A stretch of 64,000 nucleotides of DNA from Scatomorpha sp040765295 (GTDB taxonomy: Bacteria > Bacillota > Clostridia > Oscillospirales > Oscillospiraceae). The DNA lies in the NCBI GenBank assembly GCA_040765295.1, contig JAXGSB010000001.1, positions 1,302,001 through 1,366,000 on the forward strand, read 5' to 3'. Positions 16,922 through 26,199 of the stretch are shown here, piece by piece. Below the pieces are notes generated by a model. It ran no database searches, was not told the origin of the DNA, and saw nothing but the letters and a program-made list of their open reading frames with translations. The position numbers and the translations under genes were made by a program. Every line of letters starts with the position of its first letter. The first letter of the stretch is position 1.

Positions 16922-18454
16922 ATGAAGCTCAACTATAAGAAAACATTTTTCGTTGGCTTTGCCTTTTTCCTGATTTCTGTGTTTTGGCAGGCCTATGACA
17001 CTATCATACCCAAGATTTTAACTGATAAATTCGGTATGGCTCAAAGCTGGTCCGGCGTTATAATGGCCTTGGACAACATTCTCGCGCTCTTTATGCTCCC
17101 GCTTTTCGGAATTATATCCGACAGATGCAAGAGTAAAATGGGAAGGCGCACCCCGTTTGTGCTGTTCGGAACAATAGTTGCCGTTATCGGTCTGCTCTTA
17201 CTCTCCAGAGCCGACAACATGCAGAGACACCTCCTTCTGGATGTTGAGCCAAACAATCCTGCGGCTCAGGAAACGCTGTATAATGCCAATCTCGAAATTA
17301 AAAAACCCGACGGCACCACTCTTTTTATACAGGAAGAGTTCACCCTTGAGGAATTTACCTCAATAGAAATAAACAATGAAGACGGAAGCAAAAACCCCGA
17401 TTATACCGACCTTGTTGTTCCAGCCCGTCAGGCCTATGCCAATCAGGCAACCCAAAAGACAAAGACCCCTCTGAGACTCTTTATTATAACACTGCTTATA
17501 ACGCTGATCGCCATGGCAACCTTCCGCTCGCCGGCTGTGGCGCTGATGCCCGACGTCACCATAAAGCCGCTGAGAAGCAAGGCAAACGCCGTAATAAACA
17601 TGATGGGGGCTGCAGGCGGAATAGTGGTTCTTTTGTTGGGCATGGTTTTCAAAACCGGAACTGCTGAAAATGCCGTTATGAGTTATGTGGGATTTTTCGG
17701 CGCAATCGCCGCAGTCATGATAGCCGCTCTTCTGATTTTTATGCTCAAGGTAAAAGAGCCCAAGTTTGTGGCGGAAATGGAAGAAGAAAGCCGCAGACTC
17801 GGTTTGGAAACGGACGATGCAGACGAAGACGGTGATAAAAAACTTTCGAAAGCAGAGAAAAAATCCCTTTATTTGATACTCGCCTCGGTTGTGCTCTGGT
17901 TCTTCGGATACAACGCAGTTATAAGCAAATACTCCATCTACGCAAGCAGCGTTTTGAATCTGGACTACAACCTCACTCTTATGATAGCTACCGCCGCCGC
18001 CATTCTGTCCTTTGTCCCCGTCGGCATAGTTTCATCTAAACTCGGACGCAAGAAGACAATACTTGGCGGGATAGTGATACTCAGCGTAAGCTTTCTCATC
18101 GGTTCTTTTATCAGAGCCGGCACTTCCCCGCTTATAATGAACATTTTGTTTGCCAGCGCAGGAATCGGCTGGGCTTCTATAAATGTAAACAGCTATCCTA
18201 TGGTGGTTGAACTCGCCAAGGGCGGAAATGTCGGAAGATATACAGGTTTCTACTATACAGCCAGCATGGCCGCGCAGACTGTAACGCCGATAATTTCGGG
18301 TATGCTCATGGACAAAATAAGTTTTTTAACTCTCTTCCCTTACGGCGCATTTTTTGTCGCCCTCGCTTTCTTTACGATGAGCCTCACAAAACACGGCGAC
18401 AACAAGCCCGCGCCTGTTAAACCCTCCATTGAAGTCTTCGACGCATTGGATTGA
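16922..18454 (+). CDS. MFS transporter, sugar/cation symporter type
   Basis: 510 residues from the ATG at 16922 behind GGAGGG. Twelve hydrophobic segments are inferred, with the MFS loop SDRCKSKMGRRTPFV between segments 2 and 3 and SSKLGRKKT in the second half, like SLC45/GPH-type sugar symporters. Two insertions stand out. About 80 polar residues (LDVEPNNPAAQ to QATQKTK) lie in an outside loop of the first half. The central cytoplasmic loop contains DEDGDKKLSKAE, spaced like an EF-hand loop. Substrate unknown. The gene is monocistronic, with a bidirectional terminator behind it. Confidence 0.85.
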   Translation: MKLNYKKTFFVGFAFFLISVFWQAYDTIIPKILTDKFGMAQSWSGVIMALDNILALFMLPLFGIISDRCKSKMGRRTPFVLFGTIVAVIGLLLLSRADNMQRHLLLDVEPNNPAAQETLYNANLEIKKPDGTTLFIQEEFTLEEFTSIEINNEDGSKNPDYTDLVVPARQAYANQATQKTKTPLRLFIITLLITLIAMATFRSPAVALMPDVTIKPLRSKANAVINMMGAAGGIVVLLLGMVFKTGTAENAVMSYVGFFGAIAAVMIAALLIFMLKVKEPKFVAEMEEESRRLGLETDDADEDGDKKLSKAEKKSLYLILASVVLWFFGYNAVISKYSIYASSVLNLDYNLTLMIATAAAILSFVPVGIVSSKLGRKKTILGGIVILSVSFLIGSFIRAGTSPLIMNILFASAGIGWASINVNSYPMVVELAKGGNVGRYTGFYYTASMAAQTVTPIISGMLMDKISFLTLFPYGAFFVALAFFTMSLTKHGDNKPAPVKPSIEVFDALD

Positions 18455-18474
18455 CACAGATTAAGAAAAGTTTT

Positions 18475-18511
18475 AAAGCCGCTCTCACCGTGTTCGATGA
18501 GGGCGGCTTTT
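18475..18511. terminator. Bidirectional terminator between MFS gene and livF
   Basis: AAAGCCGCTCTCA pairs with TGAGGGCGGCTTT; T-rich sequence lies on both sides, and the flanking genes converge here. Confidence 0.7.
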
Positions 18512-18559
18512 CAATTTGCATAGATATTAGAGCGCTGTTTTATTCTTAAGAAGTTTATT

Positions 18560-19270
18560 TTAAGCGCCAAGATATGCGGATATAACCTTTTCGTCTTTAA
18601 GAAGCTCCTCTCCCGTGCCTTCCATTGTGACCTCGCCGCTCTCGAGCACATAGGCTCTGTCGGCTATTTTGAGAGCCATATTCGCATTTTGTTCGATGAG
18701 AAGTATTGTGACACCCCCATCGTTTATCCGCTTTATTATATCAAAAATATCTCTGACAATCATTGGGGCAAGGCCCAATGAGGGCTCATCCATCATGAGC
18801 AGCTTGGGACGGCTCATCAGCGCTCTCGCTACTGCAAGCATCTGCTGCTCGCCGCCCGAAAGCGTGCCTCCCTCCTGCCACTCTCGCTCCTCGAGTATCG
18901 GAAAGAGCTCAAAACAACGCGCGAGATCTTCTTTAATATTGTCTTTTCTGAGATATGCTCCCAATTTAAGATTCTCGTATACTGTGAGGTCGGGGAAAAT
19001 CTTTCTGCCTTCGGGCACCATGGTTATTCCCTTTCCGACTATAAGATCGGGACTTTTGCCGACTATTTCCTCGGATTCGAACTTCACACTGCCCGATTCG
19101 GCCTTGACCAAACCCGAAATTGCTCTCAGAGTCGAGCTTTTTCCCGCTCCGTTTGCGCCGATAAGGCTTACAATCTCTCCCCTGTTTACATGAAAGTCGA
19201 GTTCTCTGACGGCCCTAATTCCTCCGTAGCTTATACTTAGCCCTTTAACTTCAAGTATTTTATCGCTCAT
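18560..19270 (-). CDS. livF: Branched-chain amino acid ABC transporter ATPase LivF
   Basis: 236 residues. Walker A GANGAGKSS, Q-loop region, signature LSGGEQQML, Walker B LLMMDEPSLGLAP and switch His in LLIEQNA: the usual LivF features. It is the second ATPase of the HAAT importer, on the inner face of the membrane. Last gene of livK-H-M-G-F, two bases after livG. Confidence 0.95.
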   Translation of the reverse strand: MSDKILEVKGLSISYGGIRAVRELDFHVNRGEIVSLIGANGAGKSSTLRAISGLVKAESGSVKFESEEIVGKSPDLIVGKGITMVPEGRKIFPDLTVYENLKLGAYLRKDNIKEDLARCFELFPILEEREWQEGGTLSGGEQQMLAVARALMSRPKLLMMDEPSLGLAPMIVRDIFDIIKRINDGGVTILLIEQNANMALKIADRAYVLESGEVTMEGTGEELLKDEKVISAYLGA

Positions 19271-19272
19271 TT

Positions 19273-20124
19273 TTACTGAACCCCCAAATATGCCTCTATG
19301 ACCTTCGGGTCATTTTTGACCTCTTCGGGTCTGCCCTCGGCTATAACCGTACCGAAGTCCATGACATAGATGTGGTCGGAAATCCTCATGACCAAATCCA
19401 TGTGATGCTCGATCAGGAATATGGTGAGATCATATTTCTCTCGAATCTCTTTTATAAAGTCGGCAAGCTCTACTGTCTCCCTGGGATTCATGCCAGCTGC
19501 CGGCTCGTCCAGAAGCAGGAGCTTGGGCTTTGTTGCCAAGGCTCTTGCCATCTCAAGCCTTCGCTGAAGACCGTAGGGCAGCGCCGTTGCCTGCTCCTCG
19601 GCATACTTAAGCAGCCCCTGTTCTTTTAAAAGCTCGAGCGACTCGCGGCGCATACGCTCCTCTTCCCTGTGATTCAGCCTGAAAGTTGCCGTAAGCGGAT
19701 TTTGCTTGGCATTCATGTGCTTGGCAACCAATACATTTTCAAATACTGTCATGGACTTAAAAAGCCTGATATTCTGGAAGGTGCGGGCAATGCCCATCTT
19801 TGTTATTTTATCCGGACTAAGACTCAAGGCCTTTTGTCCCGAAAATTTTTCGGGCTCGCTGCCAATATATTTTTTCTTCATCTTACCCCGCGGATAATTG
19901 CGCAGTATCGCTTTGCCTTCGTAGTAAATAACACCGTTGGTGGGCTCATATACTCCGCTTATACAGTTGAAGGCTGTTGTCTTTCCGGCGCCGTTCGGAC
20001 CTATCAGCGCCACTATCCTGTCTTTCGGAACTTCTATGTCCAAACTGTTAACAGCCAAAACACCGCCAAACTGCATGGAGACATCTTCAACTTTGAGCAT
20101 GCAAGCATCGCTTAGATCATGCAT
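19273..20124 (-). CDS. livG: Branched-chain amino acid ABC transporter ATPase LivG
   Basis: 283 residues. Walker A GPNGAGKTTAFNCISG, Walker B LLLLDEPAAGMNP and H-loop LIEHHMDLVM. The signature region reads LPYGLQRRLEMARAL, the usual LivG variation of LSGGQ. An internal segment of about 30 residues after the Q-loop is typical of LivG. The ATG at 20122-20124 overlaps the livM stop (TGATG), with GGAGG just upstream; the GTG three bases earlier is the alternative start. Confidence 0.95.
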   Translation of the reverse strand: MHDLSDACMLKVEDVSMQFGGVLAVNSLDIEVPKDRIVALIGPNGAGKTTAFNCISGVYEPTNGVIYYEGKAILRNYPRGKMKKKYIGSEPEKFSGQKALSLSPDKITKMGIARTFQNIRLFKSMTVFENVLVAKHMNAKQNPLTATFRLNHREEERMRRESLELLKEQGLLKYAEEQATALPYGLQRRLEMARALATKPKLLLLDEPAAGMNPRETVELADFIKEIREKYDLTIFLIEHHMDLVMRISDHIYVMDFGTVIAEGRPEEVKNDPKVIEAYLGVQ

Positions 20125-21176
20125 CACAGTTCCTCCACCTCCTTTTTGCGGGCAAATAAACTCCCGACAGAAAGCTCTTTTGTCCCCATTATGCCCTCTT
20201 GCCTAAAGAGGACTATGAGCATTATAACCACGGAGAACACAACCATTCGGAAGCTGCCTCTGGTTAAGCCCGGAATCAGGTTCGGGTCGTCGAGGAATCG
20301 GAGCCACCATTCTCTGGAGGCGACAAAGAGGAAGGTCGCGAGCACACTGCCCGAGATAGAGCCTATGCCTCCTATTACAACTATGAGAAGAATTTCATAT
20401 GTCATAGCCGAGGTATAGCTCGATGCGCTCACGGTCGTGTTGAACATTGCCAAAAGTCCGCCGGCTATTCCCGCAAAGAAGGCCGAGACTGTGAAAGAAA
20501 GAAGCTTGTGCCTAAGAAGATTTATGCCCATTGCCTCGGCGGCTATCTCGTCATCCCTTATCGCCCTGAACGCTCTGCCGTAGCTGGAATTTATCAGAAG
20601 CATCATTACAGCTATACAGACAGCGCTTATTATAAGATACGGCATAAGTGAAGAAAATGTCTTATAGGCCGAAAGCGGGTCCGGACCGTTTGTGAGAGCC
20701 GCAACATCGTTTGACTGGATCAGGTTTCTGAATATCTCCGCAAAGCCCAGAGTGGCAATCGCAAGATAGTCGCTTTTAAGTCTGAGCACAGGAAAGCCGA
20801 TTATGATTGCAAATGCCGCAGCTATCACGCCGCCTATAATGAGCGCCGGAATAAAGGGAATGCAGAAATCTATTATTCCTCCGCCGTGCTTATACAGTAT
20901 CTGAGCTCTATGCTCAACAGGAATTGTAAGAAGAGCATAGGAGTAGGCGCCTATAGCCATAAATCCCGCCTGACCGAGAGAAAACAGACCCGTAAAGCCG
21001 TTTAGAAGGTTCATGGAAACCGCCGCCAGAGCATACGCGCAGGTTTTTTGCAGAACTGTTATGAGCATGCTGCCTCTGCCGACCCGTTTTTCCACAAAAA
21101 GCAGGAATACAAGAAAAACGAGTATAAGGGCAGTGTTAATTATGTCAACCTTTTTGTCTTTTCTCAGTACTGCCAT
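20124..21176 (-). CDS. livM: Branched-chain amino acid ABC transporter permease LivM
   Basis: 350 residues, mostly hydrophobic, with the LivM hallmarks LNGFTGLFSLGQAGFMAIGA, FPVLRLKSDYLAIATLGF and YGRAFRAIRDDEIAAEAMG (the coupling-loop region). Transmembrane subunit paired with LivH. A charged C-terminal tail (ARKKEVEEL) follows the last helix. Starts two bases after livH. Confidence 0.95.
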   Translation of the reverse strand: MAVLRKDKKVDIINTALILVFLVFLLFVEKRVGRGSMLITVLQKTCAYALAAVSMNLLNGFTGLFSLGQAGFMAIGAYSYALLTIPVEHRAQILYKHGGGIIDFCIPFIPALIIGGVIAAAFAIIIGFPVLRLKSDYLAIATLGFAEIFRNLIQSNDVAALTNGPDPLSAYKTFSSLMPYLIISAVCIAVMMLLINSSYGRAFRAIRDDEIAAEAMGINLLRHKLLSFTVSAFFAGIAGGLLAMFNTTVSASSYTSAMTYEILLIVVIGGIGSISGSVLATFLFVASREWWLRFLDDPNLIPGLTRGSFRMVVFSVVIMLIVLFRQEGIMGTKELSVGSLFARKKEVEEL

Positions 21177-21178
21177 AA

Positions 21179-22045
21179 TTACACCTTCTCTACAAGCTTC
21201 TCGCCGAAGATGCCCGTCGGTTTGACCAGCAGAACGATTATAAGGAGCGCAAAGGTGAAGGCGTCTTTATAGACCGCCAAATTCAGCGCAACCGCCAAAT
21301 TTTCCATAATACCTATAAAAAACGCTCCTATGACAGCTCCGGGAATCGAGCCTATTCCGCCGAATACGGCCGCAACAAAGGCCTTTAAGCCCGGCATTGC
21401 GCCCGAGGTCGGTGAAACCCCGGTGAATTTTGAAAAATAGAGCAGGGACCCCACAGCCGCAAGCGCCGAGCCCACTATAAAAGTGAAGCTTATGACTCTG
21501 TTTATTTTTATACCCATGAGCTGCGCCGTCTCGAACTCGCGCGAGGCGGCCCGCATCGCCATGCCCATCTTTGTGTGCTTTATGAGAAACATAAGAACTG
21601 CCATCAGAACTACGGCAACAACGGGAGTGATGAATATGACAGCCCTGTCGGTTATTCCGAAAATTTTTACTCTCTGACTTAAAATCGGAAGCTTCGGATA
21701 CTGTTTGGAAAGACCGCCCGTAATATAGAGAACAAGATTTTGCAGGAGGTAACTCACGCCTATAGCCGAAATCATGACCGACATCCTTGGGGCGCTCCTA
21801 AGCGGTTTATATGCAACGCGCTCGATGACAAAGCCCAATATGATAGTAATTATGATTGTCAGCGGAATCGATATATAAAAAGGTATTGAGGCGGCTAAAT
21901 AGACCATCACTATGCCCGCAACCATAAATAAATCTCCGTGGGCAAAGTTGATGAGCCTTAAAATTCCGTATACCATTGTATATCCGATTGCTATGAGCGC
22001 ATACTGGCCGCCGACCGAGAAACCGGCAAACAAATACTCCAACAC
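21179..22045 (-). CDS. livH: Branched-chain amino acid ABC transporter permease LivH
   Basis: 288 residues starting at a GTG (22043-22045) behind GGGAGG. Family motifs: YALIAIGYTMVYGILRLINF, AHGDLFM, MGMAMRAASREFETAQLMGI and VFGGIGSIPGAVIG. Transmembrane subunit of the importer. Separated from livK by 112 bases that contain a strong perfect hairpin, which suggests lower expression of the permease genes than of the binding protein. Confidence 0.95.
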   Translation of the reverse strand: MLEYLFAGFSVGGQYALIAIGYTMVYGILRLINFAHGDLFMVAGIVMVYLAASIPFYISIPLTIIITIILGFVIERVAYKPLRSAPRMSVMISAIGVSYLLQNLVLYITGGLSKQYPKLPILSQRVKIFGITDRAVIFITPVVAVVLMAVLMFLIKHTKMGMAMRAASREFETAQLMGIKINRVISFTFIVGSALAAVGSLLYFSKFTGVSPTSGAMPGLKAFVAAVFGGIGSIPGAVIGAFFIGIMENLAVALNLAVYKDAFTFALLIIVLLVKPTGIFGEKLVEKV

Positions 22046-22100
22046 GTTTATCTTCCTCCCTGCTTATGAGTCTTCAGCTCTATTAAGCCGTATGCACACT

Positions 22101-22129
22101 GTATGCGGTGGGCGTGGCCCACCGCATAC
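22101..22129 (-). promoter_or_regulatory. Perfect hairpin between livK and livH
   Basis: GTATGCGGTGGGC and its exact complement, 13 base pairs with a three-base loop. Neither side has a U run, so it is more likely an mRNA-stabilising or partial attenuation element than a full terminator. Confidence 0.65.
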
Positions 22130-22157
22130 GACTTAATTGCTTGCTGTGTATTTCAGT

Positions 22158-23453
22158 CTATTCGCCTTCAACGATTTCCTTGCTGAATCCGGCCATGACA
22201 CTGCCCTGGAACGGATCTAAGAAGCATATCCTGAAGTAGTAGTCTCTGCCCGCCGTAACCGTGGGGTTCGTGCATGAGCAGCCTATTGCCGGCAGAGCTG
22301 CATCTTCAAATGTGTCGCCCGCAGCGATTGAAACTCCCGAGCCGTAGGAGCCCAAAACAACAACGCACTTGTCGGCAACCAGCTTGGCTGCGGCTGTTTT
22401 ACCTGTGACATCATCGGAGCCGTTATCCTGAATATCGAGCTCAATCTTATATACCTTCCCGTCGACTTCGATTTCGGGCTTGAGAGAGTGCGCATAGAGT
22501 ATGCCGAGAATCTCCTGCTTGCCGCCGGCTCCGTTCATTCCGGACTGCGGCTCATAGACGCCGATTCTGATTACATCGCCGTCGATTTTGATTCCCTCGT
22601 CCTTGTATTCAGGAGCGACTCCCTGCTCATCGTTGTTTACAACCTTTTGAACCTTTTCAAATTCAAAGCCGTCCTGACCGGCAAATTTGATATAGGCGCT
22701 GTCTTTAATTGCGTCGCCGTCCTGATTAAACTTAATCGAGCCGGTGACGGCATCGGTTATATCGAGCTGCCAAAGAGCTTTTGCTATATCCACAGATGTG
22801 GTATCAGCTCCCTTTTCCTTGAGAGCTATTTCGATAGCGGCGTAAGCCGTGTTATAGGTATCGAATCCGAGGGCCGAAACTGCAGCAACGATATCGTTTC
22901 CGCCGTTGTTTGTGAAGTGTGTCGGGTTGGCGTTGAGCCATTCTTTAAAACCGGTGACAAAGGCCGCAGCGGGACCCGACTCGTCGTTCTCGTCGAAGAA
23001 AGTGGAGCAGTATACGGTTAAATCCGTGCCCTTAACACCGTCGAGAATGACGGAACTCTCCCATGTATCACCGGCGAGAATGGGTATTTCGATGCCTTTA
23101 TCGTCCGCCTGCGCCAAAAGGTTTGCCGCAACGACTGTGGAGCTGGGAGCAAATATTACGTCGGCATTCTCATCCATTGCCTTGAGCAGATATGAGGTGA
23201 AGTCTGACGAATCCTTGGGATAGGACTCGAAGATAACCCTTCCGCCCATCTCTTCAAAGGCCTGCTGGAAATAAGTTCCGAGTCCCTGCGAATAGGTCTC
23301 ACCCGTCTCGCAGAGCACATAGGCCAAAAGCTGGTCATCGGCTGCAGCTTCGCCGCCCTCCGCCGCCGGTTTCTTCTCGGCAGGCGCTGCTCCGCAGGCT
23401 GCCAGGCTGAAAACCAGGAGCGCTGCTATCAAAATTGCAAACAGTTTTTTCAT
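22158..23453 (-). CDS. Branched-chain amino acid-type binding lipoprotein with circularly permuted domain order
   Basis: 431 residues from the ATG at 23453 (GGAGG five bases before; an ATG at 23465 overlaps that site). Lipoprotein signal with LAAC (Cys20). The order of the type I periplasmic-binding fold is unusual. The stretch that normally comes second (YVLCETGETYSQGLG, then FESYPKDSSDFTSYL and VSALGFDTYNTAY) is residues about 42-260. The stretch that normally begins the mature protein (IRIGVYEPQSGMNGAGGKQ, then GSYGSGVSIAAGDTF, CTNPTV, YYFRICFLDPFQGSVMAGFS) is residues 295-431, at the end. A linker of about 30 residues joins the old C- and N-termini. Context (livHMGF) supports the transport role. 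All segments needed for a full fold appear to be present, each once. Confidence 0.9.
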   Translation of the reverse strand: MKKLFAILIAALLVFSLAACGAAPAEKKPAAEGGEAAADDQLLAYVLCETGETYSQGLGTYFQQAFEEMGGRVIFESYPKDSSDFTSYLLKAMDENADVIFAPSSTVVAANLLAQADDKGIEIPILAGDTWESSVILDGVKGTDLTVYCSTFFDENDESGPAAAFVTGFKEWLNANPTHFTNNGGNDIVAAVSALGFDTYNTAYAAIEIALKEKGADTTSVDIAKALWQLDITDAVTGSIKFNQDGDAIKDSAYIKFAGQDGFEFEKVQKVVNNDEQGVAPEYKDEGIKIDGDVIRIGVYEPQSGMNGAGGKQEILGILYAHSLKPEIEVDGKVYKIELDIQDNGSDDVTGKTAAAKLVADKCVVVLGSYGSGVSIAAGDTFEDAALPAIGCSCTNPTVTAGRDYYFRICFLDPFQGSVMAGFSKEIVEGE

Positions 23454-23573
23454 TTTTTCCTCCATTGTACTTTAATTATTTGTCTTCCACACAAAGACAT
23501 TTGTCTTTATATCTGCGTATTATAGTCCAAGCAGCGAATAAATGCAAGATATTTGCGAAAAAATAACAAATTT

Positions 23574-24788
23574 TTAAGAAAACTTTTTAATGAATGGGCT
23601 AAGACGATATTCTTCTCCCGGAATTTTATAGCACTCATTTCGAAATGCCAGTGAATAAAAGTCTCTTGCCAAGGAGGAAAGCTCGAAAAAGCTTTCCGCG
23701 CTTTGGCCAAGTTTTTTTACCCCGGCCGGCTTTATCAGGGCCGGCAGAGAGCTTTTTCGGGCAATCTGCCTTAGAATTTTTGTCCCTGCGGCGTTTGATG
23801 CCAAAACTCTGAAATACGGGGGCTTTTTATATTTCTCAGCATCATCTTTGCTGATGCCAAGAGCGGCGCAGAGCAGCATTCTCTTGATTCTCGATCTCGG
23901 ATAGCGCTTTGAAACAGAGAGCTCTATTATTTCTTTTAAATTGCCCGCGCGATTTATGTTTTTATAAAGAAGATTTTCGATACCCTCGGCCGCATCCGGC
24001 AGAAGAGCAAGTTCGCCGGCTTTTAAAAAGCGCAGCCTTGCAAGTATCATAGGCTCCATATTCCAAAGGCTCACGGGACCTCTGCCCTCTCTTAAGGCCT
24101 TTTTATATAGTTTTGCGGCTTTTTCGGGAAGATAAATATCCGCACTCTCGCCGGCAAAAACGAGTTTTCTTATGTGCGCTGCCGAGGCAATGCCTTTTGA
24201 GCTACTGTGCGAATCGTGCTCGGCCCCCCTGCGCCTTATGGCGCAGGGCTTAATTTGAAAATCGGATTTAATGAGGGCCTTTATATATTCAACTGCCAAG
24301 ATATCGTTGGCTTTTATTGTGATATTATCGCCCAGAAGCCCCTCGCTCCTCAGCACTTCTTCCCTAGCTGCCGGAAAGGATATTCCCTCTTTCATCTTAT
24401 CCGTTATTTTTTCTGTAATTTCATCTTTTAAAAGCGTCTCTGCCACTGTTCTCAGCAAGTCTATATCGGCGCTTTCACTCCCGAAGAAAAGCCGGTCTAC
24501 CACAGCAAGCTCGTTTAAGAGCTTTACCGCATAGGAGGCAAAGCCCTCTGCCGAGGATATTGAATAGGGCAGCGGAAGCTCCAGAACAAGATCGGCGGAG
24601 CTTTCCGCTGCGGCCCTTGCCCTAATCTCCTTGGGGAAAATCGCCGGCTCGCCTCTTTGGACATAATCTCCCGACATGAGCGCTATGACACAGCTGTTAT
24701 CGCCCATAAGTTCTTTGAATTTTTTAATAATATATTCGTGTCCGCTGTGAAAAGGATTAAATTCCGATATTACCGCTCCGATTTTCAT
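23574..24788 (-). CDS. tmcAL: tRNA(Met) cytidine acetate ligase TmcAL
   Basis: 404 residues. The N-terminus GAVISEFNPFHSGHEYIIKK has the nucleotidyltransferase-type HxGH motif; MSGDYVQRGEPA and ELPLPYSISSAEGFA are typical of the YlbM/TmcAL family. The enzyme uses acetate and ATP to make N4-acetylcytidine at the wobble base of elongator tRNA-Met, as shown in Bacillus subtilis. It is next to and divergent from acetate kinase, an arrangement seen elsewhere in Firmicutes. Confidence 0.9.
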   Translation of the reverse strand: MKIGAVISEFNPFHSGHEYIIKKFKELMGDNSCVIALMSGDYVQRGEPAIFPKEIRARAAAESSADLVLELPLPYSISSAEGFASYAVKLLNELAVVDRLFFGSESADIDLLRTVAETLLKDEITEKITDKMKEGISFPAAREEVLRSEGLLGDNITIKANDILAVEYIKALIKSDFQIKPCAIRRRGAEHDSHSSSKGIASAAHIRKLVFAGESADIYLPEKAAKLYKKALREGRGPVSLWNMEPMILARLRFLKAGELALLPDAAEGIENLLYKNINRAGNLKEIIELSVSKRYPRSRIKRMLLCAALGISKDDAEKYKKPPYFRVLASNAAGTKILRQIARKSSLPALIKPAGVKKLGQSAESFFELSSLARDFYSLAFRNECYKIPGEEYRLSPFIKKFS

Positions 24789-24855
24789 TTTTAACTCCGT
24801 TTTTATCTCTTATTGCCTTGATTTTTGTTGAGCTGATGTTATAAAATATCTTTGT

Positions 24856-24884
24856 TTGCCTTATGCAATTTTATTACTTATTAT
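24856..24884 (+). promoter_or_regulatory. Promoter of ackA
   Basis: TTGCCT (24856-24861), 17 bases, TATTAT (24879-24884), 38 bases before the ATG. Confidence 0.55.
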
Positions 24885-24922
24885 TTTATCACAAGTTGTA
24901 AGCTTGTAGAAAGGACTTTGTT

Positions 24923-26125
24923 ATGAAAGTACTCGTAATCAACGCAGGAAGTTCCTCTGTGAAGTATCAGCTCATCGATATGGAGAAAAAAACTGTGCTC
25001 GCCAAGGGACTTTGCGAGAGAATCGCTATTGACGGACACTTAAAGCACACACCTCTGGTTGAAGGCAAGGTCGTATTTGATGAGGATATCCCCATGCCCA
25101 CACACTCCGAGGCAATAGCCGCCGTTATCGACAAGCTTGTTGATCCTGAATGCGGAGTTCTAAGCAGCATGAGTGAAATAGACGCCGTCGGCCACCGTGT
25201 TGTTCACGGAGGAGAGGCCTTTGCCGAGAGCATGCTTATTGACGAGAAGGTTATGGCCGCTTTAGAGGAGTGCATTCCTCTGGCCCCCCTGCACAACCCC
25301 GCCAACATCACAGGCATAAACGCATGCAAGGCTGTTATGGGTGAAAGCGTCCCTCAGGTTGCAGTTTTCGACACATCTTTCCATCAGACAATGCCCAACA
25401 AGGCCTATGTCTATGCCCTGCCCTACGAGTATTATACAAAGCACAGAGTGCGCCGCTACGGTTTCCACGGCATAAGCCACAGATATATTTCCGGCAGACT
25501 GGCCGAGCTTATGGGCAGGAAGCCCGAGGAGCTTAAGCTTATATCCTGCCACATGGGCAACGGCTCTTCGATTACAGCAGTTATGAACGGCAAGAGCGTT
25601 GACACCTCCATGGGCTTCACTCCCCTTGCCGGAGTTCCCATGGGCACACGCTGCGGCGATATTGACACAAGCATAGTTGAGTACATCAGCGAAAGAGAAA
25701 ATATCTCTGTCCAGGAGCTCAGTACCGTTCTGAACAAAAAGTCGGGCGTTTTCGGCATTTCCGGAGTCTCGAGCGACTTTAGAGACCTTGAGGATGCCGC
25801 CAACAACGGCAACGAGAGAGCCAGGCTTGCATTGGATATGTTTTATTACTCTGTCGCCAAGTACATCGGCGCATACACCGCCGCAATGAACGGCACCGAT
25901 GCCATTGTTTTTACAGCCGGCATAGGCGAGAATTCCGCCACAACCAGAAAGGGCATTATGGAGTATCTCGGATATCTGGGTGTGGAAATTGACGAGGAGG
26001 CCAACTCCAAGCGCGGAGAGGACATTATGATTTCAACGAAAGACTCCAAGGTGAAGGTCTTTGTAATCCCCACAAACGAGGAGCTTTTAATCGCCAAAGA
26101 TACGGCTGAAATCGTTTCGAAATAG
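24923..26125 (+). CDS. ackA: Acetate kinase
   Basis: 400 residues. ASKHA-fold signatures: VLVINAGSSSVKYQLID, GHRVVHGGE, FDTSFHQTMP, YGFHGISHRY, CHMGNGSSITAV and FTAGIGENS. Makes ATP from acetyl phosphate, the main substrate-level step of acetate-forming fermenters; cytosolic. No pta gene lies next to it in this window. Length and motifs are canonical. Confidence 0.97.
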   Translation: MKVLVINAGSSSVKYQLIDMEKKTVLAKGLCERIAIDGHLKHTPLVEGKVVFDEDIPMPTHSEAIAAVIDKLVDPECGVLSSMSEIDAVGHRVVHGGEAFAESMLIDEKVMAALEECIPLAPLHNPANITGINACKAVMGESVPQVAVFDTSFHQTMPNKAYVYALPYEYYTKHRVRRYGFHGISHRYISGRLAELMGRKPEELKLISCHMGNGSSITAVMNGKSVDTSMGFTPLAGVPMGTRCGDIDTSIVEYISERENISVQELSTVLNKKSGVFGISGVSSDFRDLEDAANNGNERARLALDMFYYSVAKYIGAYTAAMNGTDAIVFTAGIGENSATTRKGIMEYLGYLGVEIDEEANSKRGEDIMISTKDSKVKVFVIPTNEELLIAKDTAEIVSK

Positions 26126-26163
26126 GAAAAACAGGATAAATCCGCATAAAACAGATGTTTTTC

Positions 26164-26192
26164 TTGACAGTTTCCGCTCTCTGTGCTATTAT
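26164..26192 (+). promoter_or_regulatory. Strong promoter of the rplU operon
   Basis: TTGACA (26164-26169), 17 bases, TATTAT (26187-26192). The -35 is perfect and the -10 has one mismatch, as expected for ribosomal protein genes. Confidence 0.8.
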
Positions 26193-26199
26193 GCTCGGG

